Assembly (NCBI RefSeq): GCF_037893185.1
Contig: NZ_CP140772.1
Span: forward strand, 1 to 64,000
DNA length: 64,000 bases
Source: Chitinophaga sp. 180180018-3
Lineage (GTDB): Bacteria > Bacteroidota > Bacteroidia > Chitinophagales > Chitinophagaceae
Direction: 5' to 3'
The position numbers were made by a program, and so were the translations under genes. The notes below the pieces were generated by a model, which saw only the letters and a list, made by a program, of their open reading frames with translations, searched no databases and was not told the DNA's origin. This document shows positions 43,730-53,001 of the stretch, in pieces. Numbering within the stretch: position 1 is the stretch's first letter; each line of letters begins with the position of its first letter.

Positions 43730-46700
43730 CTAGTTTTCTGTTACATTGAAATCCCGATTGAACGAATGGCGGTATTTTTTCACATAATCCGAAGGATTCA
43801 TTCCGAATAACTTTACAAATTGCTCCCGGAAGTATTTAATGTCGCCTATGCCCACCTGCATAGCTGCCTGGGTAATGGTATAATTTTCCTTCAGGAGCAA
43901 AACGGCTGCTTTCCTCAAACGGATACTCCGGATAAAGGAATTAATGGTTTGCCCGGATATGGATTTTACCTTTTTATACAAACTGGAATGACTCATGCCT
44001 ATCTCCAGCGTAAACTTCTTGATGGAAAAAGTTTCGTCGTCCAGGTTATTTTCAATAATCTCTATACACCTTTTCAGAAAATCCTGGTATTCTGCCGGTA
44101 CCTTAATATTGCTGTTCTTCAGGGTGATGTTATCAAAGAAGTATTGCTGTAACAGATTCCTGTTTTTGATAATATTATTCACCTTGGCCATCAGAAAATC
44201 CTTATCGAATGGTTTGGTGATATAATCATCCGCACCGCCTTCCAAACCCTTGATACGGGTATCCGGGGCAGACGATCCGGTTAGAAGGATCACCGGGATA
44301 TGGCTGACGGTATCAGTTTGTTTGATCCGGTTACAGAGCTCCATCCCATCCATACCATCCATTTGGATATCGCTGATCACCAGGTCGGGCATGAATTTCT
44401 GCACAGCGGCGAAACCGGTAATGCCATCGCTGGCCTCATATACAATGAATTTATCGCGGAAGAGCTGCTGCAGGTATTGCCTGATCTCATCATGATCGTC
44501 GATCAGCAGGATGGATTTTTTCTCCGTAATGGTGGTCGTAGGCAATTCGGCGTCTTTGCCAGAGGCTGTTGCCACCGGGTTTTCCACCGGAGGAGCCAGT
44601 TCCTCCAGGAAGGCCGATTTTTGCGGGGCCTCTTCACGAAGCTCCATACCCGTAAAATGAGCCGACCCTTTTTTCAGCGTTATCATGAACGCAGTGCCCT
44701 GGTTCACTTCACTTTGATAGGAAATATGACCATGATGTTTCTCGGTGAAATGCTTCACCAGGTAAAGACCTATTCCAAAACCGGTCTGCAGGGAATCTTT
44801 CTGATCCCGGGCCCGGCTGAATTTCTCAAAGATCCTGTTACCTGCATTGCCGGATATCCCCCGTCCACTGTCTTTGATGATGATGGTCGCGGTTTCTTCC
44901 GCTTCTGTCACCTCCAGGATAATACTCCCATTGTCGGGCGTGAATTTGAACGCATTGGATAGCAAATTGAATAATACGATCTCCAGCTTTTCGCTATCAC
45001 CATATAACCATATAGTGTCGATTTGACATTTAAATTGAAAATCGATATGCTTGCTTTGAGCTTGTTGAGAGAAACACTGGAACACTTCCTGACCAAGATG
45101 CACCAGGTTGAGCCGGGAGATGTTCAGTTGATCGCCCTCCTGATCGGCTTTACGGAATAGCAGGAGCTGATCTACCAGGCTGAGCAGGCGCCGGGCATTC
45201 CGGTACACGATGCCCAGGCCATCAATTTCCTGCCGTTGTATCAGTTCCTTCAGCGGATTGATGATCAGTGTCAGCGGCGTTCTGAATTCATGAGATACAT
45301 TGGTGAAAAAGGCCAGTTTCTTTTCACTCAGTTCTTTTTCTTTTTCGTTTTCCAGGTGGGCAAGCCGGATCTCATATTTCAGTTTTTCTTCCCTCGCTCT
45401 GTAGCTTACATACAGGTAAATGGCGCCTATGGTACTCCCTATATAAAGCAGATAAGCCCACCATGTCCGGTACCAGGGTGGCAGTACGGTAACGCTGATC
45501 GTTCGCTGATCGGGCCCCCAGATTCCGTCTGCGTTACTGGCACGGACTTCAAATACATAATGCCCCTCGCGCAGATGCGTGTAATTGGCAGTCCTGGTTT
45601 GCCCGGCATTGACCCAGTTGTTGTCCCAGCCTTTGAGGCGGTAAGCATAATTGATCTTGTCCGGTGAGGTATATTCCAGGGCCACAAAATCAACGGAGAT
45701 AGTTGCCTTATCGTAAGGAACGGTAATTTCTTCTACTTCTTCGCGGCTTCGGCTGGTAATGTATTTATCCAGCTCTGTAATGGAAGTATTATTCACTTTA
45801 ACTGCCGTGAGCCATACCGGAGGCACCGGACTTTGCGTGATCACACTGTCGGGGAAAAATAGATTAAACCCTTTGATGCCACCGAACAGGAACTCGCCCG
45901 ATGGCAGCTTTAATGCTGCATTAAAGCTGAATTGATTGCTTTGCAGACCATCTGAGGCAGAGAAGTTCCGGAAACTTTTTTTCTCCGGATCAAACCTGCA
46001 AATACCGTTAAATGTGCTCAGCCAAAGGTTACCATGGCCGTCTTCCAGGATGCGGAGTATGGAATTACTCGGCAATCCCTCCGACGTTGTAAACCTGCTG
46101 TATTGCCCGGTTTGCCGGTTAAATAAAAGTAATCCTCCACCGTCGGTTCCCACCCAGAACCGGTTTTTCCCGTCTTCATGCACGGAACGAACGGTATAAC
46201 CAACATCGAACCGCTTATGCTGCAGGTGTGCTCTGTCGATAAGTATAACGGAAGAATAATTACCGCCCCAGAGATTCCCTCTCCGGTCTTCCTCGAGGCA
46301 TTGCATATTTACAAGACTGCTGTCGAACAACTCAAACCTTTGCTGCTGCCGGTTAAACCGGTACATCGTTCCATTGTTCGTAGTGCTGGCCCAGAGTGTT
46401 GCCTGTCTGTCTTCATACACCAGCCATACATTATTTTCTGCTGCCCGGGTATACGGATTAAAACAGACATAATGCTCAAACGTGCCGGTGGCGGCTGTAT
46501 AGTGATTGACACCACCAAACCAGGTGGATAGCCATAGCCCTTTATCGCCATCGTTGATGATGGACGTCACAAAATTGCTGCTGATGCCCTGTTTATTGCC
46601 GGCGGTTTGTTTGAACGAAGTCCAGGTATTGCTGGCGCGGTTCCAGTTCTTTAACCCCCCGCCATCTGTACCAATCCAGATATGCTGATGGCTGTCTTCA

Positions 46701-47779
46701 CAAAATGAAAAAATAAAATTATCTATTGCGCCGGTCGACTGGCTATTATTGAACGTCACCAGCGTAAACGGGTTGCGCTTGGGTTCTATGATGTTAATAC
46801 CTCCTCTCAGGGTACCTACCCATTTCCTGCCCTGCCGGTCTTCATAGAGAGAATACACCGCATTACTACTAAGTTGCTGCGGGCTGCCGGGTGTGGTAAA
46901 TGGCTCGCCGGGCTTGTCCGGAGAAACGATCAGGTAAATGCCATTGCCATCTGAACCACACCATACCACTCCTGCCTTATCCACATAGAGGTTCACCACT
47001 TTACTGTTCAGGGGAAGCGCATTGGGAGCATATTTCCCGGCCGACGGAAGGTAGCGGAACACCCCGGTATCTGTACCCAGCCAGATGTTCCCGGCATCGT
47101 CGGCGGTAAGACAATTACCCCTGGTGATTTCCCGGTTGATCACGGTGAGCCGCCGGGTGGTAACGTCATATTTACACAATCCTGTATGCTGCACAAATAC
47201 CCAGGCGATGTTTCCTTTCTCTACAAACTTAATGGCAGTTACTTCATAGGCCGTTTGTCTGCCGGCCAGCGGGATTTGCACGCCGGTGGTGTTGCTGCCG
47301 GTGAATTGCAGTAAGCCTTTGTTCTCCGTACCAATGAGTATAATCCCGTTTTCGTTCGACCGGATAATATGTGTATTATCATTGATGGGCTGCGCAGATT
47401 CGCCGTTTGCCGGCTGATAGCGCGGGATGGAAAATTTTTCGGTAGCAGGATTGAAAACGCAAACACCCCTGCGGGCACCTACCCACAACTGATGATGAGG
47501 ATCGTCCGCAAGGGTGTAAACACCATTATCTACCAATGTAGTACTGTCGCCGAACTTATTTCTGAATATCCTGAATTTATAACCATCGTAACGGTTCAGG
47601 CCATCGTAAGTGCCGAACCACATAAACCCTTTATGATCCTGGTAAACACTGGTCACTGCATTGTTGGATAACCCGTCTTCGATACCCAGATATCTGACAG
47701 GGTATTCTGTGGCAAAGAGTGGAACAATAATGATCTGTATCAGTGATAAAGCAAAGTAAACTTTCTTTACAAAGCGCAT
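43730..47779 (-). CDS. Hybrid two-component system sensor/regulator (HTCS)
   Basis: 1349 residues in one chain. Signal peptide (1-~24); two seven-bladed Reg_prop beta-propellers with repeated YEDRQG/LWVGT/GGGL motifs (~30-670); Y_Y_Y domain (~683-760, YAYRLKGWDNNWV); one transmembrane helix (~767-790). The HisKA domain carries phospho-His ~831 (FFTNVSHEFRTPLTL); HATPase follows with NLLSNAFKFTPD and GFGIGLYLVKHF. The receiver domain has the acidic pocket LLIDDHDE and phospho-Asp ~1138 (ISDIQMDG), and the C-terminal AraC HTH lies at ~1240-1340. Such proteins sense oligosaccharides in the periplasm and activate the adjacent susC operon. All phosphorelay residues seem present. Confidence 0.96.
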   Translation of the reverse strand: MRFVKKVYFALSLIQIIIVPLFATEYPVRYLGIEDGLSNNAVTSVYQDHKGFMWFGTYDGLNRYDGYKFRIFRNKFGDSTTLVDNGVYTLADDPHHQLWVGARRGVCVFNPATEKFSIPRYQPANGESAQPINDNTHIIRSNENGIILIGTENKGLLQFTGSNTTGVQIPLAGRQTAYEVTAIKFVEKGNIAWVFVQHTGLCKYDVTTRRLTVINREITRGNCLTADDAGNIWLGTDTGVFRYLPSAGKYAPNALPLNSKVVNLYVDKAGVVWCGSDGNGIYLIVSPDKPGEPFTTPGSPQQLSSNAVYSLYEDRQGRKWVGTLRGGINIIEPKRNPFTLVTFNNSQSTGAIDNFIFSFCEDSHQHIWIGTDGGGLKNWNRASNTWTSFKQTAGNKQGISSNFVTSIINDGDKGLWLSTWFGGVNHYTAATGTFEHYVCFNPYTRAAENNVWLVYEDRQATLWASTTNNGTMYRFNRQQQRFELFDSSLVNMQCLEEDRRGNLWGGNYSSVILIDRAHLQHKRFDVGYTVRSVHEDGKNRFWVGTDGGGLLLFNRQTGQYSRFTTSEGLPSNSILRILEDGHGNLWLSTFNGICRFDPEKKSFRNFSASDGLQSNQFSFNAALKLPSGEFLFGGIKGFNLFFPDSVITQSPVPPVWLTAVKVNNTSITELDKYITSRSREEVEEITVPYDKATISVDFVALEYTSPDKINYAYRLKGWDNNWVNAGQTRTANYTHLREGHYVFEVRASNADGIWGPDQRTISVTVLPPWYRTWWAYLLYIGSTIGAIYLYVSYRAREEKLKYEIRLAHLENEKEKELSEKKLAFFTNVSHEFRTPLTLIINPLKELIQRQEIDGLGIVYRNARRLLSLVDQLLLFRKADQEGDQLNISRLNLVHLGQEVFQCFSQQAQSKHIDFQFKCQIDTIWLYGDSEKLEIVLFNLLSNAFKFTPDNGSIILEVTEAEETATIIIKDSGRGISGNAGNRIFEKFSRARDQKDSLQTGFGIGLYLVKHFTEKHHGHISYQSEVNQGTAFMITLKKGSAHFTGMELREEAPQKSAFLEELAPPVENPVATASGKDAELPTTTITEKKSILLIDDHDEIRQYLQQLFRDKFIVYEASDGITGFAAVQKFMPDLVISDIQMDGMDGMELCNRIKQTDTVSHIPVILLTGSSAPDTRIKGLEGGADDYITKPFDKDFLMAKVNNIIKNRNLLQQYFFDNITLKNSNIKVPAEYQDFLKRCIEIIENNLDDETFSIKKFTLEIGMSHSSLYKKVKSISGQTINSFIRSIRLRKAAVLLLKENYTITQAAMQVGIGDIKYFREQFVKLFGMNPSDYVKKYRHSFNRDFNVTEN

Positions 47780-47836
47780 AGCTCTTTTTTAACTGCTATA
47801 AAGCTATTAAAAAAGACAGTATTTTATGAACAGGAG

Positions 47837-48382
47837 TTATATCTCATTAATTAATGCTGCCTCCACTCCCTGAAGTCGGGCCAGACGCTGTGCCCATACT
47901 CTCCAATGCAGGTAGTCAAAAACAATAACCGCCAGCACAATCGCTCCGAGTGACATATACCTGGTATTGTTCCACTGAATGCCGGATAACAAAAATGTAG
48001 ACAAGGCGGCAATGGCCAGGGTTCTCAGCGTAATGACGGCCACCGCATATTTCCTGATCTGTATAATCTTCCTGCGCATGGTTGCTAACAGGCTGTCGTT
48101 ACCAGCCCTGCTGCCTGCCAGGATATAGCCGGTAACATTGCCCGCCAGCTGGCATATCACGGCCGCTACAAGCAACAGGTTCAATACCCACGGTCTTTTA
48201 TCTCCATCAAAAAAATCATAGTATACTGTCAGGAACAGCGCATAACATACTGTTTCAAAAATGAGCTGCTTCCTGATACCTTTCAGTACCGGAGAGGCAT
48301 GTTGTTGAATAATTTGCCGGAGCTGATTTTCAGGCTTGCCGGGAACGGGAACGCTGTCCCATAGTTGCTTTAAAGGATCCAT
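47837..48382 (-). CDS. Small membrane protein paired with an ECF sigma factor
   Basis: 181 residues with about four hydrophobic helices (~42-58, 67-85, 113-132, 140-157) and a soluble N-terminal ~35 residues (MDPLKQLWDSVP). No anti-sigma zinc motif or FecR domain. Its position 4 bp after the sigma gene suggests an anti-sigma or sensor role, by analogy with other ECF operons. Function unproven. Confidence 0.7.
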   Translation of the reverse strand: MDPLKQLWDSVPVPGKPENQLRQIIQQHASPVLKGIRKQLIFETVCYALFLTVYYDFFDGDKRPWVLNLLLVAAVICQLAGNVTGYILAGSRAGNDSLLATMRRKIIQIRKYAVAVITLRTLAIAALSTFLLSGIQWNNTRYMSLGAIVLAVIVFDYLHWRVWAQRLARLQGVEAALINEI

Positions 48383-48386
48383 ATTC

Positions 48387-48860
48387 TCAGAGATTTAAAA
48401 TGTTTTTGATCTTATTTCTGATTCTGTTCAGCTTTACGCCGATGTGATTCTCGTTTATACCAAGTATGCCTGACATCTCCTGGTAGCTCATATCATCAAG
48501 ATAAAGGGCCATGATAGCTTTTTCTGCATCGTTCAGCTGCCGGAGCGCGATAAAGAGTTGCTCCGTTTGTTCGGACATAACAGGCCCCGCCAGATCAGCT
48601 GTTTCAGGCAAATGATCCGTGTAGGTAATGCCGGGTTTCCGTTTCCGGAAGTCGGCCAACGCTGTATTGAGAGCTATTTTATAAATCCAGGTACTGAGCT
48701 TCGCCCGGCCATCGAACGATGGCCACGATTTCCATAGCTGGTATATCATGTCCTGGAAAAGATCCTCCCTGTCTTCCCGATGATCCCTGTACAGGCGACA
48801 TAGCTTAAACAGGATGCCCTGGTGCTGCTGAATAGTATCGAGGAATGCCTGTTTGTCCAT
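48387..48860 (-). CDS. ECF RNA polymerase sigma factor
   Basis: 157 residues. Region 2: KLCRLYRDHREDREDLFQDMIYQLWKSWPSFDG, then STWIYKIALNTALADFRKRK. Region 4 near the C-terminus: LRQLNDAEKAIMALYLDDMSYQEMSGILGINENHIGVKLNRIRNKIK. A short ECF factor, encoded before a four-helix membrane protein that is the probable negative regulator. The target genes are unknown. Confidence 0.94.
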   Translation of the reverse strand: MDKQAFLDTIQQHQGILFKLCRLYRDHREDREDLFQDMIYQLWKSWPSFDGRAKLSTWIYKIALNTALADFRKRKPGITYTDHLPETADLAGPVMSEQTEQLFIALRQLNDAEKAIMALYLDDMSYQEMSGILGINENHIGVKLNRIRNKIKNILNL

Positions 48861-48922
48861 TGAAAGAAATTTAACAGGTTAGTTGCAGCCAGAGGCAAAA
48901 ACTTACAGGGGCTATAATTTTT

Positions 48923-49453
48923 TTACCAGATTACTTTATTGACCGTCGCCCAGTTGCGGGTAGTACAGGGCACGCCCAGCTTTTTCTCCAGCTGGATGAT
49001 CACATCCAGGGGCTTGGCTTCCAGATCCTTTTTTATCATGGTATACACTTCCAGGGCTGTCATATGTAGCGTTTCCGCCCTGGACTGCAGCGATGCGATG
49101 ACTGTTGCTGCATGTTCGCCGGCAGCTGTTGCCAGGAAGGAGATGTATATCTGCACCTGTTTGTCCGGAATCACGTCAGGAAAAGGCGTCTGTGCAACAA
49201 CGCGTTCCAGTTCTGCAACAGAACGAATAATAGTAGGAACCTCAAATCCGTAAGTCTTGAATAACAGCTGTTCTATTTTTTTTGATAACGCTGCCGCGCT
49301 GGTACTGCCCGATTCAAACATCACATTGCCGCTCTGTATATAGGTTTGCACGTTCTTTAACCCGGCTGTGGTGAGCAACTGTCGGAGCTCTTCCATTTTC
49401 ACAATTCTCTTTCCAACGTTTACGGCTCTTAAAAAAGCAACATACTTCGCCAT
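48923..49453 (-). CDS. DUF1697 family protein
   Basis: 176 residues, cytosolic. It matches DUF1697 throughout: YVAFLRAVNVGKRIVKMEELRQLL, LKNVQTYIQSGNVMFES and a C-terminal KLGVPCTTRNWATVNK. The family is common and of unknown biochemical function. Divergent from the SMI1/KNR4-like gene; 34 bp between starts. Confidence 0.92.
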   Translation of the reverse strand: MAKYVAFLRAVNVGKRIVKMEELRQLLTTAGLKNVQTYIQSGNVMFESGSTSAAALSKKIEQLLFKTYGFEVPTIIRSVAELERVVAQTPFPDVIPDKQVQIYISFLATAAGEHAATVIASLQSRAETLHMTALEVYTMIKKDLEAKPLDVIIQLEKKLGVPCTTRNWATVNKVIW

Positions 49454-49474
49454 ATGGTTTTCAGCTTTACTTTG

Positions 49475-49482
49475 TAAGTTTG
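49475..49482 (+). promoter_or_regulatory. -7 promoter element of the SMI1/KNR4-like gene
   Basis: TAAGTTTG ends 5 bp before the ATG, which would make the transcript nearly leaderless. No TTTG was found at the usual -33 distance. Confidence 0.35.
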
Positions 49483-49487
49483 TTTTT

Positions 49488-50162
49488 ATGCACTACCTCG
49501 AAATCATTCACAAATTATACAACTTACCGGAAGATGCCAATGCCGGTTATACGGAAGAAGAATTATCGGCGTTGGAACTGCGTCTGAAGATAACTATACC
49601 AGACGTCCTCCGGCGCTATTATAAAACCCTGGGCAGAAACGGCCACGTGAACGATAGCTTTAACCGGTTAACCTCCCTGGGGGAGATCGGCTTTTCTGAA
49701 GACGGGCACCTGGTGTTTTATGAAGAAAACCAGGCTGTTGTACTTTGGGGAATAGCACCGGAAGATATTGCTGCTGCTAACCCTCCGGTATACGGTACGT
49801 ACGACAGCAACCGCGCAGAATGGTTTATGGATTCGGATACCATGGAGCATTTCCTGTTGTCGATGGCCTGGTGGAATGGTGCATTAGGTGGATTAAACTA
49901 TACTGCCTTCACTGATCTGGAGGAAGATTTGGCGCCGGAGAAACTTAGCCTGGTTACCACACACTGGAAGGAACAGGCAGGCGTATCTAATCAGTTACTC
50001 CGTTTTTTTACCAATGATTATGCTGAAATAATCGTTTTTACCATCGACGAGGAGGCCCAGGTGAATGCCATTTATTTTGGTACTAATAAGGAAGACAGAT
50101 ACAAAGAGGTTATTCACCAACTCGATATGGAGTGGAGTTACCGGTCTGACCGCGACGTGTAA
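49488..50162 (+). CDS. SMI1/KNR4-family protein
   Basis: 224 residues. The SMI1/KNR4 (SUKH) fold is indicated by GYTEEELSALELRLKITIPDVLRRYYKTLGR, then FYEENQAVVLWGIAPED. Many bacterial SUKH proteins are immunity proteins against nuclease or contact-dependent toxins, but no toxin gene lies nearby, so this may be an orphan immunity gene. The frame continues 40 codons upstream across the divergent gap without family similarity. Its 3' end overlaps the DUF4184 gene by 25 bp. Confidence 0.82.
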   Translation: MHYLEIIHKLYNLPEDANAGYTEEELSALELRLKITIPDVLRRYYKTLGRNGHVNDSFNRLTSLGEIGFSEDGHLVFYEENQAVVLWGIAPEDIAAANPPVYGTYDSNRAEWFMDSDTMEHFLLSMAWWNGALGGLNYTAFTDLEEDLAPEKLSLVTTHWKEQAGVSNQLLRFFTNDYAEIIVFTIDEEAQVNAIYFGTNKEDRYKEVIHQLDMEWSYRSDRDV

Positions 50163-50887
50163 ATCCGGTAACCCAGTACCGTTATCAACAACCCGTAAAA
50201 TAGCCCACCCAGCATAGTTGCCAGGTAGTCTAGCCCTCTGCAGTTGATATGATGAAGCTGTTCATTGATCAGTAGTATAATACCGCTGACAACAATCACG
50301 ATGCTCCAGAATCCGGCTTTCCGGGCAATGGGAAGCTTCCTGGCGTTGTTCACTGTGGGTGTTTTCAGGAAAAAATAAAATAGCAACAGCAACCCGGCCA
50401 CAGAGCTCAGGTATTGCATCAGGTACCACATTTTCATGGGGTGCTGCCATATCGTAATATTCCTGCGGAGAAAGCTGCTGAGTAGCACAAAGTATCCCTC
50501 TTCATGAGTAAAGGCATCCAGGAAGAAATGAGTCAGTATCCCTGACACAACAGATATCAGTACCACCACATAGTGTTGCCGGAAATAACTGTTCCAGTTG
50601 AACCAGCGGTAGCGCAATAACCTGTTGCCAGCCCATCGGGGCAGGAAGGAAACCAGTATCGGCTTTACCAGCATATGATATATGTAGGCAAGCAGAATGG
50701 ATAACGGTATGTCATATACGAAAATTCCCCACCACTGATGACCGGAATTGAAGTATGGATTGAGAAAAATAAAATATAAAAAATCAGGTACCATACTGCC
50801 TATGATCAGGCCGGTAAGTGAAAGATAGTTACGGGAGGTTTGGGTAAAGGGTACAACTACAGCCGCATGTGATATCGTGAATGGCAT
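50138..50887 (-). CDS. DUF4184 family membrane protein
   Basis: 249 residues with about six hydrophobic helices. It has the conserved start MPFTISHAAVVVPF and IIGSMVPDFLYFIF, a GILTHFFLDAFTHEEGYFVL segment and histidine/aspartate residues near the membrane that resemble metal-dependent membrane hydrolases. Function unknown. A TAAATTTG -7 element lies about 20 bp upstream of the start on this strand. Converges with and overlaps the SMI1-like gene. Confidence 0.9.
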   Translation of the reverse strand: MPFTISHAAVVVPFTQTSRNYLSLTGLIIGSMVPDFLYFIFLNPYFNSGHQWWGIFVYDIPLSILLAYIYHMLVKPILVSFLPRWAGNRLLRYRWFNWNSYFRQHYVVVLISVVSGILTHFFLDAFTHEEGYFVLLSSFLRRNITIWQHPMKMWYLMQYLSSVAGLLLLFYFFLKTPTVNNARKLPIARKAGFWSIVIVVSGIILLINEQLHHINCRGLDYLATMLGGLFYGLLITVLGYRIYTSRSDR

Positions 50888-51057
50888 CTTTTTATGGTTA
50901 TTATCTACAAATTTAATTTAATCATCATAAAATAAATCTTCTTTTAAAGAAATGTTAATGTTAAAATCGTCCATCAATTCCGATGATTTGTCCAAGCATG
51001 TTTTTGTTGATAAGCCTTACTTTTATATAGTCTTTGAAAACATAAAAACAATGTGTT

Positions 51058-51588
51058 ATGGCAAACTGGAAAATCGATGAATCACACAGCGAAATAGGAT
51101 TCAAAGTTAAACATCTCATGATAACAAACGTGAGTGGATATTTTACCCGTTTTACCGGGAAGGTGGAAACCAACAGCGACGACTTTCATGATGCGACGAT
51201 TACATTTGAAGCAGCAGCAGACAGTATAGACACGCAGAACAAACAAAGAGACGAGCACCTGAGGAATGGCGATTTCTTTGATTCAACAAATTTCCCCACC
51301 ATTCATTTCGTCTCAAAAAAAGTAAAGAAAATAGATGACGAAAAATATAAACTACTCGGTGACCTTACTATCAAAGGCGAAACCCACCCGATAGAGCTGG
51401 ACGTTGTGCATGGCGGTATCACCGTAGATCCTTACGGTCAGACCAAAGCCGGTTTTGCCCTCAAAGGCCGTTTGCATCGTGCCGACTACGGCCTGCGTTG
51501 GAATGCCACCACCGAAGCCGGCGGCATCGTACTCAGCGACGAAGTAAAACTCAACATGGAGATACAGGTGGTGAAGGATAGTCACTAG
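51058..51588 (+). CDS. YceI-family protein, cytosolic
   Basis: 176 residues. YceI lipocalin-like fold: WKIDESHSEIGFKVKHLMITNVSGYFTRFTGKVE, then LRNGDFFDSTNFPTIHFVS and FALKGRLHRADYGLRWN. YceI proteins bind isoprenoid lipids such as quinones. No signal peptide, unlike the second copy at 53002. The upstream gap contains TTTG, 21 bp, TAGTCTTTG, a promoter-like arrangement with one extra base in the -7 element. Confidence 0.92.
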   Translation: MANWKIDESHSEIGFKVKHLMITNVSGYFTRFTGKVETNSDDFHDATITFEAAADSIDTQNKQRDEHLRNGDFFDSTNFPTIHFVSKKVKKIDDEKYKLLGDLTIKGETHPIELDVVHGGITVDPYGQTKAGFALKGRLHRADYGLRWNATTEAGGIVLSDEVKLNMEIQVVKDSH

Positions 51589-51668
51589 CTTCCTGCTACC
51601 TGCCAACAGCTATCGAGACGGATTATTTATTCGCCTGGGTAGCTGTTGGCTAAAAGCTAGCTGCTAGT
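51584..51668. repeat. Imperfect inverted repeat between YceI and DEAD-box genes
   Basis: An 11-bp perfect core (51602-51612 with 51640-51650) plus outer ACTAGC/GCTAGT arms (51584-51589, 51663-51668) form an extended stem-loop starting at the YceI stop codon. It is probably the YceI terminator region and abuts the helicase promoter. Confidence 0.45.
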
Positions 51669-51671
51669 CCC

Positions 51672-51679
51672 TATCTTTG
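51672..51679 (+). promoter_or_regulatory. -7 element of the DEAD-box helicase gene
   Basis: TATCTTTG ends 4 bp before the ATG, so the predicted transcription start coincides with the start codon. GTTG lies 23 bp upstream, slightly beyond the usual spacing. Confidence 0.4.
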
Positions 51680-51683
51680 TGCC

Positions 51684-52937
51684 ATGAAATTCGAGCAATA
51701 CAGGATTTCCCCAGAGATAAAGGAAAGTTTGGCGGAAATGGGCTTTAAGAAGCCTACAGATATACAATTTAAAGCAATCCCCTCCATTCTTGCAGGAGAC
51801 GATGTCATGGCCATTGCCCAGACGGGTACTGGCAAGACAGCCGCTTTTGCTATCCCTATCCTGCACCGCCTGCAGCAGCAGGACCGCAAATCCCGGAAAG
51901 ACCGCTATGAGGTAAAGTGCCTCGTAATGGTGCCTACCCGGGAGCTCGCCATACAAATTGCAGAAGTTTTTCAATCAATCGCTCAACATACAGAACTGAC
52001 CATCATGGCGCTGGTAGGTGGAGTAGATCAGGAACCCCAGATCAAAATACTCGAAAAAGGTGTGGATGTGCTGATCGCTACTCCGGGCCGGATGTTTGAT
52101 CAGATTAACCAGGGCCACCTCGATCTGAGCCAGGTACAAATACTGGTACTCGATGAAGCCGATCACATGCTCGATCTGGGATTCATCCGCGATATCCGCG
52201 ACGTGATCAAACATATCCCCCGGCAGCATCAGACCCTTTTCTTCTCAGCAACGCTTAATAAAGACATCAAAGACCTGGCTTATTCCGTAGTGAATAACCC
52301 GATCCGTATACAGATCTCTCCCAAAGACCCGGTTTCCAAAAATGTAAGCCATGCCGTAGCCTATGTGGAAATGGATGATAAACGTTTTTTCCTGGAAAGA
52401 TTAGTGAAAGAGTTTCCCGATAGCAAGATATTGGTGTTTGTTCGCACCAAAGTACGGGCCGAACGGGTGATGGCCGCCATGGAACGGGTAGGGATTAAAA
52501 GTCTTACCATGCACGGAGGCAAAGAGCAGGACGACCGGCTGGATATCATGAGCGAATTCAAAAAAGGCGATATTAAAGTATTGATCACTACGGATGTAAA
52601 TGCCCGCGGTATCGACATTCCCAATGTAGATTATGTAGTAAACTACGATCTGCCGGATGTGCCTGAAAATTACGTGCACCGTGTAGGCCGTACCGGACGC
52701 GGCGTACAGAAAGGTCAGGCTGTTTCCTTCTGCAGCACAGAGGAAAAGCCCATCCTGGAACAGATACAGCATTTCCTCGGCAAAGAGATCACTGAAATGA
52801 AGATCGATAAAGACGACTATCGTGAAACAATCAGTTTCTCTGAAGATATTCCTAACGATAACTGGCAGCTATTGCTGGATCAGCATAACAAGGAAATGGA
52901 AAATCTGAAGCGTAAGAAGAAATCCAAAAAGAAATAA
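51684..52937 (+). CDS. DEAD-box ATP-dependent RNA helicase (RhlE-like)
   Basis: 417 residues. All helicase motifs are present in order: Q motif PTDIQFKAIP, motif I AQTGTGKT, Ia PTRELAIQ, Ib TPGR, II DEAD, III SAT, IV FVRTK, V TTDVNARGIDIP and VI HRVGRTGR. The short lysine-rich tail (KRKKKSKKK) probably aids RNA binding. These proteins unwind RNA in ribosome assembly and decay, especially in the cold. Stand-alone gene with a nearly leaderless promoter and a hairpin after the stop. Confidence 0.97.
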   Translation: MKFEQYRISPEIKESLAEMGFKKPTDIQFKAIPSILAGDDVMAIAQTGTGKTAAFAIPILHRLQQQDRKSRKDRYEVKCLVMVPTRELAIQIAEVFQSIAQHTELTIMALVGGVDQEPQIKILEKGVDVLIATPGRMFDQINQGHLDLSQVQILVLDEADHMLDLGFIRDIRDVIKHIPRQHQTLFFSATLNKDIKDLAYSVVNNPIRIQISPKDPVSKNVSHAVAYVEMDDKRFFLERLVKEFPDSKILVFVRTKVRAERVMAAMERVGIKSLTMHGGKEQDDRLDIMSEFKKGDIKVLITTDVNARGIDIPNVDYVVNYDLPDVPENYVHRVGRTGRGVQKGQAVSFCSTEEKPILEQIQHFLGKEITEMKIDKDDYRETISFSEDIPNDNWQLLLDQHNKEMENLKRKKKSKKK

Positions 52938-52942
52938 ATAAA

Positions 52943-52969
52943 AGGGTTCCGGTAGAATACCGGAACCCT
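52943..52969. terminator. Hairpin between convergent helicase and YceI genes
   Basis: A perfect 12-bp inverted repeat (52943-52954 with 52958-52969) with a 3-nt loop, 5 bp after the helicase stop. The T-tract is weak on both strands. It most likely ends both convergent transcripts. Confidence 0.6.
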
Positions 52970-53001
52970 GATCCTAACACTATTAAATCTATAAACTGTC
53001 G

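Noticed and set aside
49488..50162. Toxin/immunity locus around the SMI1/KNR4 and DUF2004 proteins
   Set aside because: No polymorphic toxin, Rhs or secretion gene was found near either gene, so an interbacterial toxin system cannot be supported.
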